NCBI GenBank assembly: GCA_964567045.1
Contig: CAZMLE010000011.1
Coordinates: forward strand, 1-64,000
From: JAFNGF01 sp964567045
GTDB lineage: Bacteria > Planctomycetota > Phycisphaerae > Sedimentisphaerales > Anaerobacaceae
Length of the DNA: 64,000 nucleotides
Reading direction: 5' to 3'
The translations under genes were made by a program, and so were the position numbers. The number at the start of each line of letters is the position of its first letter. The stretch's first letter is position 1. The notes under the pieces are model-generated. The model was not told the DNA's origin, made no database searches, and saw nothing but the letters and a program-made list of their open reading frames with translations. Shown piece by piece: positions 16,290 through 25,503 of the stretch.

Positions 16290-17111
16290 ATGAACAATAT
16301 ATTAACATTTGACGTGGAAGATTGGTACCATGGTAATTTTTTAGATAATGGGAATAATCAAGTAGATTCTGTTGATCGAGTTATTGAGCCGACATTGAAG
16401 ATAATAAAAATCTTAAAAGAGACTTCTAATAAGGCAACATTTTTTGTTTTAGGATGTGTTGCTGATAAATATCCGGAACTAATTAAAAAAATCTACCAAG
16501 AAGGACATGAAATTGCTTCCCATAGTTATGAGCACAAATTAATCTACAATCTCGATCGTGATAAATTTGCCGCTGATATTAAAAAGTCTGTAAATATTCT
16601 TGAAAATATTACTGGAGAAAAAATATACGGTTATCGGGCACCTTATTGGTCGTTGTATTTACGAACAGATTGGGCTTGGGATGTGCTTGATAAGAATGAT
16701 ATATTGTATGATTCCAGCTTATATCCCTACAAGACTTATCTATATGGCGATAATAGTATACCACGATTTAGATATGAATTAAGTAATTGTTCCTTATTCG
16801 AAATTCCACCCTCTACTCTTGAAGTTTCAAAGATTAGAATCCCTTTCTGTGGAGGTTTTTATTTCAGAGTCTTACCATATTGGTTTGTAAAATGGGGAAT
16901 CAATCGGATTAATAAGTTAGATAAACAACCAGCAGTTTTTTATCTACATCCCTATGAAATTGATGTAAAAAAACCAAAGAGTTCTCAAGGTCTTAGAAAT
17001 AACTTTATTTTACATGCAAACATAAAGAAAGCAGAACAAAAGTTATTTAACTTATTGACGGATTTTAAGTTCGTATCCATCAAGGACTATTATGACTTGA
17101 AATCAAAGTAA
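16290..17111 (+). CDS. Polysaccharide deacetylase (NodB/CE4, exosortase-locus type)
   Basis: A 273-residue carbohydrate esterase 4 domain that would remove N- or O-acetyl groups from a polymer. Visible motifs are TFDVEDWYHG (motif 1 with the catalytic/metal Asp pair), SHSYEHKLIY (motif 2, H-x3-H metal ligands), GYRAPYWS (motif 3, Arg), and HPYEID near residue 228 (motif 5 His). The FDVEDWYH start and HPYEID end resemble the deacetylases that accompany exosortase loci. There is no signal peptide, so it may act on cytoplasmic or membrane-side intermediates. Start ATG 16290 is 11 bases after the DUF2304 stop. Confidence 0.85.
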   Translation: MNNILTFDVEDWYHGNFLDNGNNQVDSVDRVIEPTLKIIKILKETSNKATFFVLGCVADKYPELIKKIYQEGHEIASHSYEHKLIYNLDRDKFAADIKKSVNILENITGEKIYGYRAPYWSLYLRTDWAWDVLDKNDILYDSSLYPYKTYLYGDNSIPRFRYELSNCSLFEIPPSTLEVSKIRIPFCGGFYFRVLPYWFVKWGINRINKLDKQPAVFYLHPYEIDVKKPKSSQGLRNNFILHANIKKAEQKLFNLLTDFKFVSIKDYYDLKSK

Positions 17112-17416
17112 TGAAATTCTCCCTTCACAGGTTCCGGGTTTGGAATGGAAATGAAAATAGCAGCATTCATAACTAAGACAAAGGCGCGAACCTATGAAGC
17201 GCCCATATCTTAGATCAATTGAGAAATCAAGGCAAATAAGAGAAGTCCATCTTTTTCATCCCTATTGTCTTTCCATACACTTATGGGATGATATTCTAAT
17301 AAAACTTATAGCAGCGCAAGTCATTAACCTTAGTGCAATGAAGAGAAATTTTTCCTGCTCGCATCGACCGATATCATGGAAAAATATCTTGCGGTTCTCC
17401 CAGAAAGAGGTTGGTA
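17112..17416. other. Intergenic region without a supported gene
   Basis: About 305 bases between the deacetylase and the SGNH gene. A frame of 77 codons (17194-17427) has no recognisable motif, no ribosome-binding site and runs into the next gene, so I do not call it. No hairpin or repeat stands out. Confidence 0.4.
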
Positions 17417-18643
17417 ATGATGGTTGATTCTTTTTCCCATCGCTGGACTCCGGCTATATGGCTATTTCTACTCTGCCTGGCACTGGCCATTTTGCTCTGG
17501 CCGCCCCTGATAGAACAGGTCGTCTCGCTAAACTGGAAAATATGCGATATGCGAACCATCGCACTCGGCAGCCAATTGTTCATGGCCCTCACGGCGATAA
17601 TCATTCTTTTTGGCCGACGGCAGATCGATAAGTGGCTTTCCCTACATAAACCCTCGGGTAAAACGCTCGTGTTTACTCTCGTGACATTGAGTTTGTCGAT
17701 CATTATTTGCCTTGCTGCGATGGAAATCGGCCTGCGCCTCTTTCGTGACCCGTTACGGGCAACCTGGGAACCGGCTGATTATAAGCGGGTGCAATATGAT
17801 CCCATATTGGGTTGGACTTATATTCCGAATCAGTCGGTGACGCAGACCTTTGTCAAAGGACAACCGCCGGTGCCCGTCCATATTAATGCGCAGGGCATAC
17901 GCGTGGCGAAGCCAGACACCCGGCTAGACCCCAACCTACCCACGGTGATCTTTGTCGGCTGCTCTTATACCATGGGCTATGGCCTGCCCTTTGAAGATAC
18001 GTTTATCGGCCAGTTGGCTGCGTATCCTAACTTCCCTTATCAGGTTGTCAATCTGGGTGTCGAGGCCTACGGAACCGATCAGGCCTGGCTGCGACTACAG
18101 CAGTACATGTACGATTTTAATACAATCGCCGTTGTCTACACTTTCCTTCCAGACCACCCCGATCGTAACCTCAACTATGACCGCCGTCTACTTTTTCGCG
18201 GTGTTAGAATGGTGGGAACCAAACCTTTGTTTGGACTGAAGCGTGATGGATCTGTATATTTGAAGAAGACGCCAGTCCGGCTTGAAGATTACAACTGTCT
18301 GCGGCTATGGGTGATGGTGCAGCGGGCTTGGCTCAAGTGGGGGCCGGAGCCCAGCCTTCGGTTGTCTCGTGCACTCATCGACGCGATGGGAAAAAAGGTA
18401 GAAGCGGCAGGAGCAACATTTATCGTTGTCTACTGGAGCTTTTGGGATGACGACGCTGCATTTGCCTATCCTGTGTTTGATGACATCGCGTATCCCTTTG
18501 TCGATCTCTGTGCCCAGCACCCGGATGGTTGGCAAAACATGCGCCTCCCCAACGACAGCCACCCAAATGCTGAAGCAGGCACATATGTTGCTAAGCGTCT
18601 GGCCGCCAAATTGGTTGAATTGGGCCTAATGCCTGAGGAATAA
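17417..18643 (+). CDS. Membrane-anchored SGNH hydrolase-type esterase
   Basis: A 408-residue protein with three hydrophobic segments at the N-terminus (residues ~14-30, ~50-65, ~82-100), then a periplasmic SGNH domain. Block I reads VGCSYTMGYGLPFEDTF, with Ser183 in the nucleophile position (GCS instead of GDS). Block II is VVNLGVEAYGTDQAWLR, and the C-terminal block is PNDSHPNAEAG, with Asp380 and His382. Unlike the protein at 9431 the Ser-Asp-His set is present, so esterase or acyltransferase activity on a glycan is plausible. ATG 17417 with AGAGG upstream is preferred to TTG 17411. Base composition is clearly more GC-rich than the AT-rich block to its left. Confidence 0.75.
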   Translation: MMVDSFSHRWTPAIWLFLLCLALAILLWPPLIEQVVSLNWKICDMRTIALGSQLFMALTAIIILFGRRQIDKWLSLHKPSGKTLVFTLVTLSLSIIICLAAMEIGLRLFRDPLRATWEPADYKRVQYDPILGWTYIPNQSVTQTFVKGQPPVPVHINAQGIRVAKPDTRLDPNLPTVIFVGCSYTMGYGLPFEDTFIGQLAAYPNFPYQVVNLGVEAYGTDQAWLRLQQYMYDFNTIAVVYTFLPDHPDRNLNYDRRLLFRGVRMVGTKPLFGLKRDGSVYLKKTPVRLEDYNCLRLWVMVQRAWLKWGPEPSLRLSRALIDAMGKKVEAAGATFIVVYWSFWDDDAAFAYPVFDDIAYPFVDLCAQHPDGWQNMRLPNDSHPNAEAGTYVAKRLAAKLVELGLMPEE

Positions 18644-18744
18644 CAGGGAGCAATCTGGTCGTACGCTCAAATCCGTAGAAGACAAGCGCCTTACCCAATC
18701 GGTCTCAGCAAGCACCTATCCGGTCCCAGGAATACATGAAAATA

Positions 18745-18897
18745 TTAAGCGTTAAGGTTGTTGAGCATTTTGTTCAGGGTCTTTTCGACGGTGTCGCGTA
18801 CCAGCGAATCCAGATGCGAATGGATTTTTGCCTCATCAATTTTGATAACCTTGCTCAAGTTCTTTTACAATTCTGCCGATCTCTTCTCGTCTTTCAT
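18745..18897 (-). pseudogene. N-terminal remnant of an IS256-family transposase
   Basis: The minus strand from ATG 18897 reads MKDEKRSAEL, a stop codon, then KVIKIDEAKIHSHLDSLVRD and TVEKTLNKMLNNLNA before a stop at 18745. The I-D-E-A-K-[IV]-x-x-H-L-D-x-[LM]-V-R-x-T-V-E-x-T-L-N pattern is the conserved N-terminus of IS256-type (Mutator) transposases. The rest of the ~400-residue protein is missing, so this is an inactive relic. Confidence 0.6.
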
Positions 18898-19060
18898 TTC
18901 AAGCCCTTTCTCTGATTGAATGGTTTGTTTGGTCAACTATCCATCAACCAGATTGAGGGCTTCATTTGTGTCCCATAAAAATGTGCGAAAAATATTGTAC
19001 GTTATCACAAAGAGGATGTGGTCTCTGCTCCTCACACCCGGTCGGACTGTTCGGCGGGGG

Positions 19061-20722
19061 TCAGCGCTGGATGGGCTTGCTTCGGTAGCGCACGTTTGCC
19101 CCCCGCCCGAAGAGAGGCATATCTACTTCATCTACGCGCTCTATCGGAACAAGAAACCGGTAGACGCATACGCTGATCTTCTCCACGCCAGTCGTCCGCA
19201 TCCTCGTGATCGGGAAGGACTTCACCAGCTCGAACTCCGGCCCCTTGATAGCTTTGCGCAAGTGCCAAGGGGCTGCGATCTGCGAGGCCGCAGGATCATC
19301 AGCCACGGCCACCCACTGGCATCCACCGCGCTTTCGTAACACTTCGACTACGTCCTGGGGAGACGAGACGAACTCCTGCGGGCCACGGGACCGGGATTCG
19401 GCATAGAGCAGTTTACTGCCGAGGACCGCCCGACGGCGATAGTCAGGATCCCCGGCCTGAAGATAGAAGGTAAAAATGTTATAATTTTTGCCGTCGTAAA
19501 ACACAGGTTCGTCCGGGGCGATCTTCTCCAGGTACCCCACGAGTTGCTTATAGCCCGAAACCGAATTAACAGATACTTTCGAGGCCAGCCACGTCTGGCC
19601 GATGAAGAGCGCCGCTACGGCGGCTAGGGTTGCAGCCCTTGCCCACCCCGGCCTCATTCTTGCGAGCTTGCCAACGCAGTGGACCATTGAAAGCAGGCCG
19701 AGCAAGCAGAAGATGACTATCGGCACGGACAGCAGCAGTATGTAGCGACCCTCTCTGGCCGGCACGTACGAGAAGAAGGTAAAGCAGACCACCGTCATAA
19801 TCAACAGGAGGATCGTTTCATGCCGCCACCGCCGGATAAGCATCCCGCCGGCAATGCCAAATGCCGCGATAAATAAGAGATGTGTGCCGAAAAGTTCTGG
19901 AAGGCATACAAGATAGTATGCCCAGTGCCAGTGCGACACGTTTGTGAAAGAGGTAACCGTGCCCGTGGCCCACACGATGCGATTCTGCTCAAACTTCATC
20001 ACCACAATTGCCCATGGCAGCATCGCCAGCGCGGAGACCACGAAAACCGCCAGCGTCCTGCGGTACCACAGCAAACGCCAGCGGCGTTCTACGATGAGCC
20101 AGATGCTGGCGATCAAAAGCAACACGCAACTTGTCAGGTATGTCAGGATCGACAGCACCGCCAGAGCCGCCCCGACGTACAACTGTCGCCACACAGGAGA
20201 TGTGGGCGGCGACTCCAGCCATCTGCGAAGGTGGTAAAGAGCCCCTATGCTCAGCGCCAGGGCAGGAACGTTCAGCATGATGGCGTGAGACCACTGAACC
20301 ACCCCGGGCAAGAGAACGAGCAGCACCCCGGCCCAACCGGCGTCTTCCGCAATCCATCTGCGACACCAGGCGGTCGTGTAGAGAGCCGCCATCAGCGCGA
20401 ATCCAAGCACAAGGCCTTTGGCAATATACGGTGACGGTCCGAACGCCCCGAAGAAAACTGCCTCCAGGAAGTAGAACAGCGGTGGGTACTTTGTGGGGTC
20501 GATCACCGGATAGCGCGCGTGATAGCTGAGGGCGTAGCCTCTGGGATCGAAGGACAAGTTCAGCAGATAATCCTTCCAAAAGAGCCCATTGGCTGCGTGG
20601 CCCGGCGCATCAGGAAACCAGAGCCCGTCGTTGTCCCAATGCAGCCAGCACAGGAAGAGCCAAGCTATGAATACCAGCAGAACTTGGGGCGAAAGCCAAG
20701 TTCGTTTCCGGGCTTCGGACAT
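19061..20722 (-). CDS. Membrane glycosyltransferase, GT39-like (GT-C)
   Basis: A 553-residue polytopic protein with about 12 membrane segments. The first periplasmic loop, WFPDAPGHAANGLFWKDYL, carries the family's acidic motif, and PTKYPPLFYFLEAVFFGAFG is the PP-hydrophobic motif. A soluble C-terminal domain of ~150 residues follows. It would use a lipid-phosphate sugar donor at the periplasmic face. I prefer ATG 20722 (MSEARKRTW); an ATG at 20758 would add 12 residues. It is on the minus strand and GC-rich, in contrast to the left arm. Its C-terminus lies near an IS256 relic. Confidence 0.75.
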   Translation of the reverse strand: MSEARKRTWLSPQVLLVFIAWLFLCWLHWDNDGLWFPDAPGHAANGLFWKDYLLNLSFDPRGYALSYHARYPVIDPTKYPPLFYFLEAVFFGAFGPSPYIAKGLVLGFALMAALYTTAWCRRWIAEDAGWAGVLLVLLPGVVQWSHAIMLNVPALALSIGALYHLRRWLESPPTSPVWRQLYVGAALAVLSILTYLTSCVLLLIASIWLIVERRWRLLWYRRTLAVFVVSALAMLPWAIVVMKFEQNRIVWATGTVTSFTNVSHWHWAYYLVCLPELFGTHLLFIAAFGIAGGMLIRRWRHETILLLIMTVVCFTFFSYVPAREGRYILLLSVPIVIFCLLGLLSMVHCVGKLARMRPGWARAATLAAVAALFIGQTWLASKVSVNSVSGYKQLVGYLEKIAPDEPVFYDGKNYNIFTFYLQAGDPDYRRRAVLGSKLLYAESRSRGPQEFVSSPQDVVEVLRKRGGCQWVAVADDPAASQIAAPWHLRKAIKGPEFELVKSFPITRMRTTGVEKISVCVYRFLVPIERVDEVDMPLFGRGANVRYRSKPIQR

Positions 20723-20758
20723 CGCCCTGCACCGCATTTCCTGACTCCGGTCTGCCAA

Positions 20759-21235
20759 CGTGGTCGCTCAAATCCAGCCAGAACTCCCAAAAGCTTCAAG
20801 AACTCCCGTGGCTCAAGCCAGCCAGCGCACGGCCCCTTGCCTATGCTCGGTTGTCCTCCTGTCTCACTTGCGGCTTGCGGTCTACCAACCTCCGCCCAAA
20901 TGACAGTCAAGTTTCTTATAGCCTTGGTTGAGTTCTGCGTCAACCCCTTTTTATGAGACTGCCCAGCTCTTAGCCCAACTTTCGCACATTCAGGGCTAAA
21001 ACGACATTGCTGATAGCATCAGCGTGGTTGGTCTCCACTACAACGTAAACCTTGTAAAGACAAATATTGACAACTCAAGCCAAAACGAGGCTTCCGGCTG
21101 CTCTCTATACAGTAGTTGTAATCGACAAATCTCTTGCTCACCTTAACCTTAACCTTAACCGCAAAAAACAAAGCAAAAAGCAAGTTTGGCCAGTTGTGAG
21201 CGTCCTATATTTCGACCTATGTGGCGGAAAAAAAT
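20759..21235. other. Intergenic region without a recognised gene
   Basis: About 480 bases upstream of the glycosyltransferase. Frames on both strands are short and show no motif. The only pattern is three tandem CCTTAA units near 21140-21160. The right edge has the terminator-like hairpin listed next. Confidence 0.35.
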
Positions 21236-21238
21236 AAA

Positions 21239-21264
21239 AAAAGGCCTGCTCATACAGGCCTTTT
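21239..21264. terminator. Bidirectional rho-independent terminator
   Basis: AAAAGGCCTG (21239-21248) and CAGGCCTTTT (21255-21264) form a perfect 10-bp stem with a 6-base loop (CTCATA). A-rich sequence lies to the left and T-rich sequence to the right, so it can end transcription in both directions. It separates the glycosyltransferase region from the IS4 relic. Confidence 0.8.
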
Positions 21265-21393
21265 AACAGTTGCGTAGTTCTCCTCCTCGGATGCCGTAAG
21301 GAAGCGCTTCAGAAGAACCCATTACTTCCAAGCGGGCAATCGTTACTTGTGTCCGAAAGTCCTATCGAGTAGGTATTTCCGATCCATCAAGAC

Positions 21394-21984
21394 CTAAATC
21401 CAATGAATACAATTATCTCGGCACTGAAAGACCATGTAAAAACAGGACAACTTTGATACGAAGGTGTTGTTTGATCCATTTGAAGAACAATTCCACCTGC
21501 CAGCAGCACCTGTAAAGAGCCGTGCAATGGCTATCGCTGGCAATGTAAAACAGTTGGTTAAAAACACCAGGTGTTCTTCTGTTTCCTTGTCCACATAATG
21601 GATACGTCGGAGTTTTGTGGGATAATCTCTGGACGAATAAAAACCACTCAGCACAATTGTCTAATCGCATCGCAGACCGGTCGGTTCGTCTATCGGATGA
21701 GAATACAACCGGCGAAATTGAAAGTTTACCTTTGCCGGAGTCACAAAAAACGCCAGGCATTGATCGAATACGTAGAGACGAGCGAAGTCGAAGATATCCG
21801 CCATCCATGATATAGAACGCTCCAGCTTCCGGAATGGTATCGTCGAGGATGTGGGGGGGCAAATTGACCGATGGCTGGCCCATACGGATTTGCTGCGCAC
21901 ATAGAGTGCCACGTTGTGCTGCTGGATAACAAGTTGCATGCCAGCCGGTGGACGATGAGCACCCTCTTGTATAACGTAGTTCAC
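21394..21984 (-). pseudogene. IS4-family transposase remnant, multiply frameshifted
   Basis: Reading the minus strand across three frames gives pieces in the right order for an IS4-family DDE transposase. They are an upstream piece with VRSKSVWASHRS..IPEAGAFYIMDGGYL, a middle piece ARLYVFDQCLAFFVTPAKVNF..FRRLYSHPID, a third piece YPTKLRRIHYVDKETEEHLV, and the WQVELFFKWIKQHLRIK block that contains the family's catalytic Glu. At least three frame changes are needed, so it is inactive. The N-terminal portion is missing. No clear terminal inverted repeats were found. Confidence 0.7.
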
Positions 21985-22376
21985 ATAACTAACGGCACCG
22001 CTCTTGCGGTGTGCATAGTAGTCCAGATTAGAGGAGAGCCTCCATAGCTTCCAAGCGGTACAATTGGATCACATGCGTACGGAAAAAGATACCGAAGCAT
22101 CTCAGAACGCCTGAATGCAGCCGGATTGAGTTCATCGTATCCACCGATGCGGTCTTCGATTGCTTCACCTATTAGTCCCGCGTGGTCAGGCACAAAGTAA
22201 GGATGCGCTGAATCGGCTAAATGAAAGAGCTCAGAGACACTTTGCACGGCGTTTCTGCCTACAAACGCGGGAGGCCACGAAACGGCGACCACGACGAAAA
22301 GGCACAGAACCGGCCCGCTCCTTGCCGCTGCAGACAGGCCTGGCTCAACATTATCAATGGATACTTTCTGCGCCAT
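21981..22376 (-). pseudogene. Truncated N-terminal fragment of an unidentified membrane protein
   Basis: A 131-codon frame beginning at GTG/ATG near 22376 with an N-terminal hydrophobic helix (GPVLCLFVVVAVSWPPAFVG) followed by a polar loop (SAHPYFVPDHAGLIGEAIED). It stops where the IS4 relic begins. The layout, one helix and then an extracellular loop, is that of the start of a GT-C glycosyltransferase, and both flanking large genes are of that type. I infer a glycosyltransferase gene cut by the IS insertion, but the similarity is too weak to be sure. Confidence 0.3.
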
Positions 22377-22429
22377 AGGAATCCGTCATGAAACTTGCAT
22401 GCAGGGCAGGGTAAGGAATCTAACTCAGA

Positions 22430-22548
22430 AAAATTAACAGGCTGTTGAAAGACGCCCATCTGCTGCGTTGCGTGAAAAATTCGTCATTGCATCTGAGCAT
22501 TTTAGAACAGCCTGCAGAAAAAGACTTTTTCAACAACCTGTTAATTTT
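22430..22548. mobile_element. MITE-like element with terminal inverted repeats
   Basis: The left end AAAATTAACAGGCTGTTGAA and the inverted right end AAAATTAACAGGTTGTTGAA differ at one base, bounding about 119 bp with no coding capacity. The interior has CTGCGTTGC and the palindrome-like GCATTTTAGAACAGCC. Elements ending in TTAACAG(G/C)CTGTTGAAA are a familiar non-autonomous class in bacterial genomes. It sits 40 bases downstream of the large glycosyltransferase gene on the minus strand and could also fold into a long hairpin in its transcript. Confidence 0.6.
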
Positions 22549-22591
22549 ACCTGCCGGGATGCACCCGGTTAAAGGTTTGTGAGAATTCAGG

Positions 22592-24901
22592 TTAATTTTG
22601 ATTGATACCATCCTTTTTTACTGTCGGCTCGCGTTTCGACACGGGACGTTTGGCTACCTCAAAGCCGCCATGGGTTATAGAGGGACCATTAACGATCCAC
22701 ACATCTCGATCCGGATAGGCCTGCAGTATCTTAGCTCTAATCTCGGTGTCCCGGTCCCAGGCATATACGGGTGCGTTTGCATTCGGATTTAGTGGATTAT
22801 GGATCCATGCTGATTGATAATCAGAAGAATTGCCCCGAACTAATACCAAGCTTTTTCCAAACCCATACTTCGCTGCAAGGGCGCGAATGCCGGGCCGCAT
22901 GCCACGAAAATGGTGATATTTGTCTATGGACCGCCAGGGAAAATAATTAATCAGAGTGAGCACGCTCAGCGACAAGACAGCCACGATCACCCGCGTGCCG
23001 TTAACAGTAGAGCCAACGGGTCCGGATTCTAACATTCGTTGCAGAATCTGGACACCCCTGACCGTCAGAGCGATCAGTGGCAGCAACATCAGGTACCAAT
23101 ATCGCGCCCCGAAATCCGGCCCGCCGCTAAACCAGTATAGGCTGTAAATTCCTAAAATAGTGATGATCACGGCAAGCATAAGATGCTCATTTCTCCGCAT
23201 TTTTCCAGAAAACAACACGAGGGCAGCGATAATAAGGGAACCGGTGCTCCATCCAAACAATTCTATATTTATAGAGAAGATGTTCAGGTTGGCATTTATC
23301 AACGCATCGATCAGACTATGGCCGGGATACGGGTCCAGGGCCCAGCCCAGCCCGCGATCCGGGCCAAAACCCAATGCATTAGCTTTTGGTCCATAGTATG
23401 TCTCGTAATACGCCTGGAGGGGAAACACGGTTGCGTTTCCGGTGATATGCTTGTTATAGGGGAGAATAAGCGCGCCGATCAAAGCTGCACCAAGAACAAA
23501 CGTCACGACAGAAGAAGCTTTCAATCTTTGTCCGCCGACACCGATTGCCCAAAGACCGAGAACTCCTGCCACGATAAGGCCATCAAGTGGCCTGATTAGA
23601 CTCACCATTCCGACACCGAATCCACCAAATAGTCCCCATATTGCTTTGTGGGTCCTTCTGGCGCGGGTTATCGCAACTGCAGCAGCAAGGGCGCAAGTTA
23701 GAGTGAGCGTGTGGCTCATGAAATTCATGGCCATGAAAATAAACCATGGCGATATGCACAACAAGAAAACCGCAATACGTGCCATGAAACGATCGGAGAT
23801 CTCTTGAAAAAAGAGGTAGGTAAGTAATACACTCAGTCCTGCCAGCACGGGATTAATTAGCCAGGGGACTCCAAGAAGAACGCCAATTGCCAACACCGCG
23901 GGCCAACCTGGAGGAAATATGGAATACCATCTGTGCGATTCGTGGGGTATCATATAAAAGCTGAAGGCCTCGGGAACAGGGGGGGCCGGCACTGTCAGCG
24001 TTCCACTCGCCAGATAACGTGCGTGAAAGAGATAAATAACCTCATCAGGAATGTGCGGGTGTCGTTCATAGGAGATATAATTCAACAACGCTGCCAGAAC
24101 TGTCACCCAAATGGCTGCTACTATGGCAAAACGGTCTATATTTGAAGAATTTCTTGTCTCCTCCTTCTCGGATCGGCAGAAGAAGTTGTCAAGTCTTTGC
24201 CTCCAAGAAACCAGTACTTCTTCAGGAAGGGACCATACCATCAGTAAAATGTTCACCAGGTTCACGGCCTGCACAAATGCAGCAAATAGGAGCTCAGCCA
24301 TGTAAACTGGAATCTCACGCGATACCGCAGCACTTGATAGGCAGAAAACCAGCCCAATACCGAAAAGCTGCCAGGGCTTGAAGCTACTGCCAAACCAGCT
24401 TCGAATTGCTGACCATCGTGTTCTGACCCCTGCCACTACGAGTGCGGTTTGTAAAGCAAAAAATATTAACAGCAACGGGTGCGTTTCTGTGAAAAGACGG
24501 TCAAAAGGTCTGTAGTGTTGGTAGTGGATCAGCGGTCCGGCATCAATCATCTGAAGTGATACTGCTTGCCCCACAAGTGCCAGTGCAAACCATAGTGCAG
24601 ACTTTTTAAATCGTCCTGCCACGCTCCATCCTAATATAATTAAGGCCACACCTGTAGAGACTGGCAGGCAAAGGGTTCCATTGGGAAATCCTTCGGCATT
24701 TCGAAACCGAGGATCGGAAAATGCCCAGCCCAACAAACATATTCCGAGCAACCCGTTCAAAAGCTGTAGAACTCGGGACAAGACCTTATCCTTTCGGAAC
24801 AAGTATTTAACAGAACTTTCTTTTTGACAGGCCAAGCATAGAAAAATATTTTTTGTTTGAAAAAAAATCGGTTCATCCAGTTGATGCGTAGGCTGGTCCA
24901 T
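22592..24901 (-). CDS. Large GT-C membrane glycosyltransferase
   Basis: A protein of up to 769 residues with many membrane segments. The N-terminal ~270 residues hold several helices not typical of GT39. A GT39-like core then begins around YERHPHIPDEVIYLFHARYL (the acidic first-loop motif with IPDE), followed by RWYSIFPPGWPAVLAIGVLL (the PP-hydrophobic motif) and GMVSLIRPLDGLIV. A soluble C-terminal tail of ~140 residues follows. The start is uncertain: the first 35 codons overlap the end of the ISL3 relic and look acquired. A TTG at 24781 after AAGGATAAGG would give a 729-residue protein starting at SRVLQLLNG and may be the true start. Confidence 0.7.
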   Translation of the reverse strand: MDQPTHQLDEPIFFQTKNIFLCLACQKESSVKYLFRKDKVLSRVLQLLNGLLGICLLGWAFSDPRFRNAEGFPNGTLCLPVSTGVALIILGWSVAGRFKKSALWFALALVGQAVSLQMIDAGPLIHYQHYRPFDRLFTETHPLLLIFFALQTALVVAGVRTRWSAIRSWFGSSFKPWQLFGIGLVFCLSSAAVSREIPVYMAELLFAAFVQAVNLVNILLMVWSLPEEVLVSWRQRLDNFFCRSEKEETRNSSNIDRFAIVAAIWVTVLAALLNYISYERHPHIPDEVIYLFHARYLASGTLTVPAPPVPEAFSFYMIPHESHRWYSIFPPGWPAVLAIGVLLGVPWLINPVLAGLSVLLTYLFFQEISDRFMARIAVFLLCISPWFIFMAMNFMSHTLTLTCALAAAVAITRARRTHKAIWGLFGGFGVGMVSLIRPLDGLIVAGVLGLWAIGVGGQRLKASSVVTFVLGAALIGALILPYNKHITGNATVFPLQAYYETYYGPKANALGFGPDRGLGWALDPYPGHSLIDALINANLNIFSINIELFGWSTGSLIIAALVLFSGKMRRNEHLMLAVIITILGIYSLYWFSGGPDFGARYWYLMLLPLIALTVRGVQILQRMLESGPVGSTVNGTRVIVAVLSLSVLTLINYFPWRSIDKYHHFRGMRPGIRALAAKYGFGKSLVLVRGNSSDYQSAWIHNPLNPNANAPVYAWDRDTEIRAKILQAYPDRDVWIVNGPSITHGGFEVAKRPVSKREPTVKKDGINQN

Positions 24902-25436
24902 ACAGGTGACTAATTCTCAGGAATAAGTACTCCTGATCGTGCCATCCGTAACCCGTTCGCTGTAAGGTTCCAACCTTTCCATTCATGTTCTCCAACGGCC
25001 CGGTGCTGATGCGATGATCGTACCAACGCAGCAATGCAAACCGATACAACTGTAGTTGCTTTGCAGCTTTCTTCAACACCACCACTCCCCACTTCCTCGC
25101 ACACGTAACCCAACACGTCAACAAGGTATCAGCAGCGTCTTTATCCGACTGTTTCCATAGATGGCGTAGTTCTTCTTTCATATTGTAGGCCTTGCATAAC
25201 GGCCCGTTCAATGCCAAGGCTTCCTGCAATCGTCGGCGTTGGTCCTTGATAGGATCCTCGTGCGGCTTAAGGTTTTCTGGATTCTTCAAAAGCAACCATC
25301 GCAAGCCCTTCAGCACCTTCTTTCCGATGCCCTCAGCCTCTTTCTGTAAGTCCCGCCGCAGCTTGGTCAACTTCTCATTGAACCACTTCACCACGTGAAA
25401 ATGGTCCAGTACCAAATCAGCCTTGGGTAACCACAT
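24873..25436 (-). mobile_element. ISL3-family transposase, N-terminally truncated
   Basis: A 187-residue frame matching the C-terminal half of ISL3 transposases: DLVLDHFHVVKWFNEKLTKL, LKGLRWLLLKNPENLKPHED, and ISTGPLENMNGKVGTLQRTG, which contains the third catalytic acidic residue. It ends with the expected tail. The helix-turn-helix/zinc-binding N-terminus and the first catalytic Asp are missing; sequence stops at 25437, just short of the UDP-glucuronate decarboxylase gene. It is an inactive remnant. Its 3' end overlaps the 5' part of the adjacent glycosyltransferase frame. Confidence 0.75.
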
Positions 25437-25503
25437 CTATCTTTGCGTCTTGGTCTTGTCCCATTGCCTGTTGCGTTTCGATAGTGTTCTTTCGCCTTCT
25501 ATC

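Noticed and set aside
17194..17427. 77-codon plus-strand frame before the SGNH hydrolase
   Set aside because: No recognisable domain or ribosome-binding site and it runs into the next gene's start.
19880..20434. 184-codon plus-strand frame opposite the GT-C gene
   Set aside because: Low-complexity, His/Gln/Arg-rich translation typical of the antisense of a GC-rich membrane-protein gene.
21139..21161. Tandem CCTTAA units resembling a telomere-like or CRISPR-like repeat
   Set aside because: Only about three units, no spacers and no associated genes.
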